A DNA stretch of 64,000 nt from positions 83,998 to 147,997 of the forward strand of contig RSEH01000111.1 of the NCBI GenBank assembly GCA_006503475.1, written 5' to 3'. The position numbers and the translations under genes are program-made. The DNA comes from Stentor roeselii. Taxonomy: Eukaryota > Ciliophora > Heterotrichea > Heterotrichida > Stentoridae. Positions 41,253 to 53,200 of this stretch are shown here, piece after piece. The notes beneath the pieces were generated by a model. That model searched no databases. It had not been told where the DNA came from and saw only the letters and a list, made by a program, of their open reading frames with translations. The number at the start of each line of letters is the position of its first letter. Position 1 is the stretch's first letter.

Positions 41253-44200
41253 TTATACTATCTTATATTTTCTATAAAAGTCATAAAGCTCTCTGATCAT
41301 TAATTCTGGAGGCCAACAATCTTCAATCATTTTTTCAGCTTTTTGATAACTTTGATAGGATTGATTCCAAATCGATTTATCTTTCAAAAAATAATGAACA
41401 GGATTAGAAGACTCAACGCTAGAATTTGCATACCTCATGATTACTCTAATCAAAGCGAATAAAATCTCACTTTTACAGGGATGCTCTCTTTCTTTCAATT
41501 TCGTATAAAAAAGCTCTAGGTATTCTTTTTTTGTCATCTGAACTTTGAACTCATTATCAAGATTTCTTACATATTGATCAAAGCATTCAATTTCAATACT
41601 TTCAAAAATAATAACAATATGACTGCACTTTAGGCCTATAATCGCTTTTATATTCTTCAGAAAATAAGGAATAGTCCCTTCAATTTCTTTATTCTTTATT
41701 AAAATTTCTTCAATAGACAGATTTTTATTATTCGTATTGTTGATCTGATTCAAAAAGACCATGATGCGAAAAACTAACTTTAATAGTTCTTCTTTCTCTT
41801 TAAGGTTTTTCAAGACTTTATTGAGATTATCCAGATCTATTTTTGAAAGTTCGATGGAATAAAACTTTTCTCTTAACTCTTCTATTAGTTCCTTATATTT
41901 TGATCCTTGAAATATTTCATCATAATATTGAATGCTCTCAATGTTGCTGATATCAACTTTTTTGTCAATTCTCAGCAAGTAACTCAAACTTTTCTCAAAG
42001 CTTTCTAAATCATAGAAAAATTCTATTTTCCATTCAGAAGGATGTTTTAATAAGAATTTCTCTTCGTCGATATTTGACAAAAGTGAGACGAGACCTGATT
42101 GTCCGCTATATAATTTCTGTATTTTGAATATATTATCTTTTAAATTGTTTCTTTCTTTACTTTGTTTTATATCTATTATCAGAGAAGCGATTTCATTATG
42201 GATTTTTGAGATGGACTTTAAGATGAAAGTTAGAGAAGAATGATCTCCTGAATCTTCTTCATGAATTAAAAAGTTTTCTAGAGATGAATGTTCTGAATAT
42301 TTAGATAAGTCAATATTAGGCTTGATTAAATCTAGCCTTTTTATTTGATTGAAGAGTTTTTGAATAATTTCTAATGACTCAATGAATTCTGTATATGCTG
42401 TTTCTATATTTATTAAAAAACCTGTAGAATTTATAGTTATATCAATAAATTTTTTTCTACGAACTTCATTTCTTGTCAGTCTGAAAGAAAATTTTTCTAT
42501 TAGTAAATTCGTGAAATTAATGATTTTGTTGAAGTGACTCAAGATGAGCAACTCACTTTTGTAATTCGAATAAATAAAGCAGCAAGGGTATTTTTGTTTA
42601 GTTGCTTGTTGTAGACTTGACATTATTATTTGTGACTTCAGATTGAAATCTAGATATAAAATATCAAACTCTTGGCTATCCAAGTCAAGCTCTTTTAGAC
42701 CTTCAGATATTTCTATTTGATTAGATTTTTTTTCTCGATTAAATGATTTTTGATTTTTGTCCATCAAATATTTTTCAATAGTAGTTTTAATAATATTTGT
42801 CTTGTATTTTTCGAACTTAAAATTTAAATTAGCTTGATTGCTTTCATTTAGAATAAAAATCTCACATGCTTCTTGCATAGTCTTTCTCAAATTTATATAT
42901 TTAATCAACTCACCAAACAAAAACATTAATAAATTAGGAGAAATATAATCAATTGAAATTTCTGATATTATATTTGGTACTTGAATCACAAGTTTTTCTA
43001 TTGGAAAATCTTTATCTCTTATGCATTTTACTAGTAAATTTAGTATTGATATTAAAATAAATATTACATTCTTTTCAAATCGTTTAAGTCGAAAACCTCG
43101 ATCAATATGTCCTGAATATATGCTCTTAATATTGAAACTATCGAAAAATTTGAAATTTCTACTACCAATATAATATAAAACAATTAGTGCATAATTGATA
43201 AACTCATTATATGGAAATTGAACATGAGATTTTAATATTTTTAGTTTTGAATCTAGACAATCTACACTAATAAAAGATTGATCGATTGAATAAAATTTCG
43301 GTATTTGAGAATTTTTTGAATATAAATAATTATTTCTTTCAAAGTAATTTATAAGTTCAGAGATATCATTATTGAATTCTGTTTCAGAGTAGATACTTAA
43401 AGATCTTGAATCTTTTTCAACACTTTTTAAATATTCTAGTAGTTCTTTTAAAATAATCATTGATGGTCTTGAAATAATATTTCTCAATGCGATTTCACCC
43501 TTATCTATGATAATTTTTAATAAAAACCAGAAAAAATTCTTCGCAAAAATATCAGAGCATAATATATTTTCAATTTTTAAAAGAAAACTATCCATTTTCT
43601 CTGTTAAAATTTCTGATTCTGCAAATTTGATATAAAGATTAACAATATTTTTTATTTTTACGATTGAAATCATTTTGATAATTAAAGGAAATTGTGTTTG
43701 CCTATTTCTGATTAAATCAAGATAAAAAATCAGAGATTCTTTCAACAAATCATCTCTTTGAACAAGTTTTTCTTGGTCTTGAGAGTTTATTAATTCAAAT
43801 AACTTTAAAGAAAAGCATTTTTTGAATTCTTTGTATTCACATAAACTATTTTCTGTAAATTGAATTGCATTAATTTCTTTTTCATTTAAATTTTTAAAAC
43901 ATATTTCGAAATCTATGATGAGATCTGATTTTGAAAAGATTGAATACAGGCCAGTTTCTGACAAAATGATTTCAATTATTTCATGTGAATATTTAATTTT
44001 ATGTATTTCATCAAATTTATACAGAGCAGCTACTTCTTGTATTGATTGAGGATCACTTTTGATTTGTCTAAGATAACAAAATAAAACAATTTTTAGATCA
44101 TTATGATTATAGAAGACTTTTTCTTTATTTATAAATTTAGGTAATCTTTCACGAGCATTTTTTAAATTCGAAAAATTATTGATTATCTGTCTTAATTGAT

Positions 44201-47200
44201 TCATATCACTTATAATATTGTATGATGTAATATCTTTTAGTTGCTTTGAAATATAAATTTTCACATTTTTATGCATACTTAATTCATAAATAAACAATAA
44301 ATTCTGAGCATGCATTTCATTTATTTTTCCTTTTTCTGCAATAGACTCAATTATTGTAAAAAATTCGAGGTTAAGCTTATTAAATAGCAGACTGTCATCA
44401 TTTATTATTTCTGAGATAGCAATCGAAATAATAAATTCAATCAAATCAAACCAATTATTTGAGTTTTGAAATTTACTTTTCGATTCAGAAACTTCTTTAA
44501 TTTTTATCGATTCAATTACTTGTGTGATATCAGACTTTTTATAGTTGATGAAATTACTTAATTTTTGTATCATAAAAATAATAGATCGATTTTCGTCAAT
44601 AATTTTCAGAGTTTGTATAATATCATTGATACTTGCCAAATAATCTACAATTAAAGATAGGAAATAGTCCTTTGAAAACACTAAATCTGCTTCATAAAAA
44701 ATAATTGACAATAAATCTGTTACGATTATCTCTGAGTATTTTCTTATATCAAAATTATAAAGAAATGAATAAAATTCCTTTTTTAATCCATTTTTTATTT
44801 CCTCACAGTCATCAATTTCTTTTCTCTTATAATAATTTCTATTAAATTCCATAAATCTTTGATATAAAAGTTTAATGAAAGGAAATTCTAATTGCTCAAT
44901 TACAAAGAATTTGTTTTCGAAAGGATGAGAGTTGAATGGGCTTTCAAAAATAAAATTATTGAAGATATCATCAAATATATTGCAAATTTCTTCATTAAAA
45001 TATCTAACATAAGATGAAAAAGAACTGAAAAATTCTAAATTTAGAACCAAAAGTGAAACAGATTCAAGCAGTTCTCTTGATTTTATTATTTCGATTGCAT
45101 GATAAGTACTTCTCGATTTCGAAATAATTGAAGAATCATTGAAAAGTAACTCGATAATCAAGTTTTTAGAATTATTTTTATTTTGAAGTTTTATCTGAAG
45201 AATGAAAATAATTTTATTAATAAAATAGTTTCTTAGTTCTGGATTTTCAGAAAATTTTTGAACGATTAAATCTCTATGTTTCTCGAAGTTAAAATTATTT
45301 GTACTGCCTTTAAAGTTGATATTCATAAACGACTTTTTAATTAAGTGAATTAAGTTTTCTTCTATATATTTGTTATTTTTATCAGCAAGAATAAGTTCTT
45401 GGGAGTATGATAATGATGTATTGATGTAATCTTTTCTGCAAATATGAAGTTTGTCATACATCTTAGATTTCCATAAAGGCTCATAAATTAATTTAGGCCT
45501 TGATGAGTCATTTCTTGATAATCTCAGAAGAACTACGAAAAATTTGTTTTTGTATTCTTTTTCGTTTAACAGGCAATCAATAGTAGAAATAATCTGAAAG
45601 AGAAATTGAGAGCTTTCCGAATATTTCAACTCAAGAGCCAAAAGACTATTTTCACTTTGATTAAGAAAATTTTCCATATCAATTTTCATTTCTCTTTCAT
45701 TTTTATAATGCGTTAATTTTCTTAGAGTCACTTTTGTTTTAATTTGATCAACTTTGATGCCTTCATAATCATAAGTCAAAGCTAAAAACTTTCTCATTAT
45801 TTCATCACTTATCATTTTATTCAAATCTTCATAAAATGTACTGCCATGCATTTCTTCTAAAATATTTCGATATTTTTTCTCTTCTTCAGAATTTCCAATA
45901 AGATACTCAAGATCTGCTGATGAATTTCTAAGCATCATTTTAATCGAGCATTTCTCAAAGTTTGAATCATGGACCAGAATAGAAAATTCATTTTGAAGAG
46001 CCATGAATTTTAAATTAGAATCATTAAGTAAAGGAAAAATTATTTCAGGTGAAATTTTAATTTTTTTCTTTCCATTCAAACAGATATTTTCAACCCAATT
46101 TTGTAAATAAGAAAAGTTTGATACTTGCTTAGGGGTCATTATTTCATCGAGGTCTAGTCTGTATTTTTCAAACCTGTTCAAAAATGGAGGATCCATAGTT
46201 TTAATATTTTCATTTGAATATTTTGTTAAGATGATAATTTTTAACTTGTTGTTTACAAATGTCCGATAATTACATTGGGTCCCGATAGTCACTTTGCAAT
46301 ATTTCTGTCCGTTTTCAAGTGAAGTGAAATTTTGATTAAATAAATCATAGAGTGATGGATAAGCATTTTCAAGGTCAATCAAGACAAGTATTGTTTCTTT
46401 TGATATATAGTTTAAAATATCTGAAAGTTTTGATTTCAAAGATTCTTCTGAAGTTTTGTCGGAGTTAAAATGACTGCCAAACACAATAGTTAAGGATTTC
46501 TCTTCTAGTCCAAAGTAATTTTTCAGCAAGAAAAGAGCAAGTTCGGTATCAGAAAATGCTAAAATATATCTTGAGTGCATAAAACTTTGGTCATTACTTA
46601 TTAATCTTTCTTTTAACAGGTCTATAGATTTTGGCACCTTTTTTCTCTTAAAATCATAGTCTTTACTAAAAAAATCTGCAAGATTCTCTAAAATTTGATT
46701 ATAAATTCCAGTAATACCTCCAAAGTTATAACTAAAAGCATTGATAATAATTTCTACATTATTAAAATAATTTGATCCCTTAAAACTTTTACATATAAAT
46801 TTAACCGCATTATAAAAATCTCTCAATCCATAAAAATTTTTGAAGATTTCATGATTTCTATAAGATTTTATCAAAGAAAAATAAACAATTGCAGATTTTT
46901 CAATAATATCCTTTTGATCTTTAACTGAAATATTAAAAGAATCACACATCAACCTTGAAATTTCTTTTAATTCTTCTTGATCAGGTACAATTCTATTGAT
47001 GTATAATGTTCTGTTCATTTTCGATTTATCCATTCTCCAGTTTGAAATTCCGATGAAGCCAAATTTTTTATTTTCATGTTCCAGGTACTTATGAATAACT
47101 TTCAAAGGATTATGAGGAGAAAGTTCAGCAAGTCCTATTTCATCAAACACAATAACAGGAATCATATTATTTTTGCTGTTCTTGTATCTTTTATCAGCTC

Positions 47201-50200
47201 TTTCTGCATTTTGAAAAATATTTTCAACTTCTTCTGAAGTTGAAGAGTGACTTCCTTGATAGTAAATCTGAAACAATTCAGGAAGTTTCTGAAAAAAAGT
47301 TGATTTTGAATTTTTTCCTATCATGTGAGAAAATAAATACCTTGCAGCTAATGATTTAGTAGATCCTGGCTTTCCACATATAAAAACAGGGATTTTATTA
47401 CATATACAAGGAATTAATGCATAAATATTTTCAATAAAAGCCTTGTTTTTAACTATACCTTCTTCAAGTTCCATCTCATTCATTAAACTTTTTTTAGCAT
47501 AATCAAAAGTTTCTAAGAATTGATCATAAACAATAGCAGGATGAAAATTTTGTTTTAAGAAATTTAATCTTCGCTCTTCAGATGATATTCTTAAGTAGTA
47601 ACAGTGCATAAAAGCTAAAATGCAACTTTTCAAAGATATTGTGTCATAAATATTTCGACCTGTTGACTTTTGGAAGTTAGAGCGAAAATTGTAGAACCAA
47701 TTAGATAAGTCGATGAATCTTGAAACATCTCTGAGACTTACACTCGAGGTACCTTCCTGAGAAATGAAGTAATTATGAGCTTTTATTATCATATCAATTA
47801 GGATTTGACGAATTTCAGATATTTCAATTATTTTTAGTTTTCCAATCATTTTTGAAATGTAGGATTTTAAATGTTCTACTTCGAGATTTCCAAAGTCCCA
47901 AATGTGTTCAATTACTTTTGATGGTAATTTTTTTACTTGATGCAACAGTTGTTTTTGTTTTATCAGATTTTCTTTTGGATTTCGTTTTGGTAGAGAATAT
48001 TCATCCTCATCGATATTAGAAATGTTCTTTACGAATCGACAAGGGTTGCATGCTCCTACCCAAATTATATTATCTGGTAATACTTCACTTCTAAAAGTTT
48101 TTTCAACTAAAATTTGAGAAAAATAAGAAACATAAGGCGATGTATTAAATTCATCAAAAAATACCCATAAATGCCTAAATGGATTCTCCTTTTTGATTTT
48201 TTCAGATAAGTTTTTCACACTTTCTAAATAATCTTTGATCATTTTTAAGTCAGTGCCTGCATTTATTGAAAAACTTTCTAAATGATCATTCAAAATATTT
48301 TCAACAAAAAACTTTAACAAACTCGTTTTTCCACAGCCACTTTCACCCATGATTATAATTGGGACATTCGATCTAAATCGAATGTAAATTAGAACCATTT
48401 TAACAAAATTATCCAGAGTCAATACATAATTTTCAATTTTTTTTATATTTTCTTTCATTTCTTTAATTTCTAATTCACTTTTATCAACAATTTCTAACAA
48501 ATTTGTAATTAAACAATCATGATCCTCAGTAATAATTGGATAATCGAAATCTTCATTTTTTATTTTCTTTCTTAAATTTTTCACATATGATCCAAATAAA
48601 TACTTAAAAAAATAAAGCAATTTATTTCCGTTTTTTTCTTGAATTTCATCGTTAAAGGCGTTTTGAATAGTTTTAATCGGTTTAAACTCAGCAGGGTAGT
48701 TTTTTTCAATATTATTTGTGATCACAAACATTTTTCCTTTAGAATTGAAATAAATGAAAAGATTGAAGATTTCTTTCCAGCTCTTACAAATTTCTGGGTC
48801 TTCTTCTTCATCAGTTTTTAATTTTTCAATTTTAGATGAAAAGTTTTTAATTGATTTAAAAATTGCATCAACAATAATTTCAAACTGATCTTTTAAGTAT
48901 TGACTGATTTCAAAAGCTTTATTTTTATCAAGATGCTGAATAATTTCGTCGTATTTACCAGTATTAATATCACTTTTTTCGAAACATATAAAGATAGAAT
49001 CTAAAATACTGAAAAATTGATTGATTTGATAATAATTTTTAAGATTTTCTTCATTATTCAAGATTTGATTGAAAAGATTGTGAAATATTGTTTCTTGTAT
49101 ATAGTCGAGATTAGATGAAGGGGATTTATAAGTATTCATTCTATATTTGAACTTGATTACATTTTGTATTTTATGATTAAGAGTAATATTTTTGCTATCT
49201 TTTACAAAATTAATCTGTGTTTTATTCAAGTTTTTACATACTGGAAATACTGTTACTAATAATTTCTGGTCAAAAATATCTTCTATTTCAATACTTATAA
49301 TTGATTCTTTGTTTAGTGTAAAGATGAAATTCCCAAAAAAAATACATTTCAAATAAATAAAATAATATAAGAACTCATTAAGGAATTTATTATCTTGAAC
49401 TAAAGACAAAATCAAATGATAGTGGCATACTTCATTGAAAAGTTCAAAATCAAATAGATTTTCTAGACTATTTTGATTAAACTCTCCTGAAATCTTAACT
49501 TCAACATATTTGTATTCCTGATATAATGTTTTGATATAAGAAGTTTTACCTGAACCGGGCGAATCGGAATAAAAACATTTGATATTTTTTAATCCTAATA
49601 AATTATAATGAATTGACAAGTGAGTTAAATTTCTTTCAAGATTGAATTTTTGAACAGTTTGAAACTGACTGTTTAAAAATTCAGATATTATATTATTTTT
49701 TTTAGTTGTAATAACACAAAACCCTTTTCTTATTATTTCATGTTTATTATGAATCTCTGGGAAAAATTCTATAAAAGCTTTTTGGATTTCAAAATTAAGA
49801 TTTTCTGGCTGAACCAATGCAAATAGTTGAGATTTTTCTGATTTTATCATCCTGTATAAGAAAAATTTTAATTCATCAAAGCTTGTAGTGCTTTTACAAT
49901 TAATAAAATTATTTAATGGAGGTAGACTTCTGCAGTAGTTGATGTAAATACAAATTAAAGCTAATTCAGCTTCTTCTGTTAAGCACTCAGTATATTCATA
50001 ATTTTTTTCTTTGAAAATTTCGATAATCTTTGAGTTTTTATATATTACTTCAGTGAATGATTTTATGTGAATAATTTTTGAAACAAATCTTTTTAATTCG
50101 TATTGAAAATATTTTTTAATTGAAGTAGAATTGTTTCTGAATTTCTTTTCAATTGATTCATTGATAGAAATTTGAGATTCTGCCATTTTTTTTATATCTT

Positions 50201-53200
50201 TAAGGAAAAGAGCATCTTGTTTAAATTCTGAGTTTATTAGAGTAGTTAAAGACTCTATTTTTTGATCTATTAATTCAATTCTGTTACAAAGAAGATAATT
50301 TTCAACCAGATGATAATTATTTGGGGTAATTAAGGTAAAAGAATAGTTTTCTTTCAATTTTTTATCAATTTCGTCTTCAATTTTTGTTAAAAAATTCATC
50401 AGCTGTTCATTAAAAAGTGTAAAGTTTGATAAATTGTAGTCTTTATATTGAATTTTATGAATAAATCCCATGAATGATACTCCTAAATTAAAACAACAAC
50501 GAAAATTTTTATCGATTTCTTGAAGAATTTCAACAAACGATATAAACTCTGTGTAAGTCCGATATGGTTTTGAGTCTATTTTATTCATCATAAATCGTTT
50601 TTCTAAAAGCGCCTTCTCTTTGAATTCAATCAATTCATTTATTGAAATTATAGAGAGTGCTTTAATAATGATCAAATATTTATCTAAGTTCATTTCAAAT
50701 CGAACTTCAGAAAATTCGCAAATTGATGAAATTTGTTTTTTTATATGAGAATCTCTTTTATAATGTCTTGCTATCAAATCTTCAAATTCTGAATAAAATT
50801 TTTCAGTTTTATTTATTAATGCAGGTAAATTTTTATATTTTTCCATGTTTTGCTCACAAACTATGCGAAAGTTATGAAAGGATTTATAATGAAATACTAT
50901 TTCGATTATAATATTTCTAATCATTTTGAAATCTTGAACGATTTCAACAGTTAAATAAAATCCAAAATAGTTTGCAGTTGAATCTTTTGAATATTTCGGA
51001 TCTTTCATTATGTTTCGTTGATCAACAATAGAAATAAGTTCTTCAAAAATATTTCTTTCTTTAAGGATCTCTTCTTTTAATAAAAATTCGATCATTTCTA
51101 TATTTTCTGCTAAGGAAATCAAAATTTCATAAAATACTTTTTTTTCTTGATAATCATTTAAACTTGTTAAGTAATTTTGGATTTTAAAAAGTTCATTATA
51201 TTTACCAACACTAACAGCAGTAATTATCGACGAGTTGTTTAAAAAACTTTCTAGTTTTATTTTTAAATCATTTTCAATTAATAATAACTTATCTAGTGTT
51301 AATATCGAAGAACAAGCCTTATATACATAAAGTTTAATTTTGAAATTTTGTATTAGCTCTTCCAAACTTTCATGTAAAATTAAATTTAAATTCTTCATAA
51401 TTGTTTTTAATTCATTCAGTTCTGGAAAAAATTCAAAAAAATTGAATATTTCATGAATATATGAATCAGGTTTAATCCCTGATAAATTTTTACAGTTTTT
51501 TATAATATAATCGCAAAATTTGGTGATCGGATCTAAACTGTCTTTAATTTTTTTATTTTGAATTGATATTATCTGATCTTGAAGCTTACTTTTTAAACAA
51601 TTTGAAAAATTTATGATTGAAAAAATATTTGCTGTTTCATGGAAAGTATTCAATTCTTTTGGAATTTTAAAATTCTTGTAAGAAATATTAATTTTTAGAA
51701 GAGCTTGAATTTGGTTGAGATAAATCTTTAACATTTCTTCATTACTATAATCTTGTAAGAATATAAGCAAATCTTTTAATTTTTCAAGCCTACTATATGT
51801 TAAAGTATATTCTTGGCACAGATTTTCAAGAAAATTTGGATGAATTTTATTCTCTTGAAAGTATTTATTATTAATAAATAATTCGAAATATAATTTGATC
51901 TTCGATCTGTATCCATTTATCTGAGATATATTTTTAATAATTTTTACTTTTATATCACCAAAGATGATGCTATTAAAAAAAGCACATATATAATTATTTA
52001 TTTTTAACTGTACAGAAAAGAAGTTTTTATCTTCTTCAGATATTTGATCAAAGGATTTTTGGTTTGGTTTATAGGGATAATATGCTACTATAGCTCTAAT
52101 TAAATCATTTATTTCTCTGTCTTCTTGAAATTCACTTTCTAGTTCTTGATCTGTAATATTTTGAAGTTTTGATGAAATTTCATTCAAAATATAATTTCCG
52201 ATTTCACTTTTTTGTATTTTAGAGTCAAATGTTTTAAATACTTTGTAGTCTTCTCTGCAGTCTTTTGAAATTGTCAAATTTTGTTTGATGATTGAAAAAA
52301 AATTATCGATTAAGTAAAGATAGTTATTTCTATCAAAAATTATTTTTAATGAATTTCCCAAGGTATCTATTTTTCCATTTCCAACTAATTCTCGAGAAAT
52401 AACTTTTGAAAGATGGAAAAAAGTCCAATGATCTTTTAATTTATCAATAGTAGTTGTTATAAATAAAATTTTATTATCATGAAAGTAGTCAATCCAGATC
52501 TTCAATAAATAGCAAAGTAAAATTTCATTTAAATTACTTGAAGGTAAATTACATTTTGATAATGTTACTTCGAAAAAAATATGAAAGAATAATTTTTCGT
52601 GATGACATTCAAAAATACAATTAAAAATTAATTTTAGGTAGTTATCTTGAAGTAATTTTTTAAACTTGATCCGATTATTCAAAAACATTATATATTGGGC
52701 ATTCATTAATTCTTGAATATCTACTATTTTGTTGTTATATACATTTTCGCGAATTGATGCAATTATAATTTTAACAAAGTCATTGGTATTTTCATTAATA
52801 GCATCTGAAATTAGATCATCATTTAAAATCATGAAAAATCCGTGAAAATCTTTAAGTTTAACCCTTTTTTCATTTGTGATTTTACCCAAAAAAGTATTTT
52901 TTTTTTGGTAATTATTCATTTTTATATTAAGCAAAGCTTTGAAAACTGAGTAAATATCTTTGCTTCTATCGATGACCAGATCTAAGATTTCCTTAGAATT
53001 TATATTATTTGACTTGACCATTTCATCAATGAATAAAAAGTTTTCATTATATTCAAATTTTGGATACTTCGAAACAACTTTTGCAATATTAAAAGCAAAT
53101 CTTTCTAAAATTTTATTATCTTGAAATTTTTGCTTGATTTCTGATAATTGATATAAAAAATTAGGATTTCTTATTTGAGAAACTTTAATGTAACTTTTTG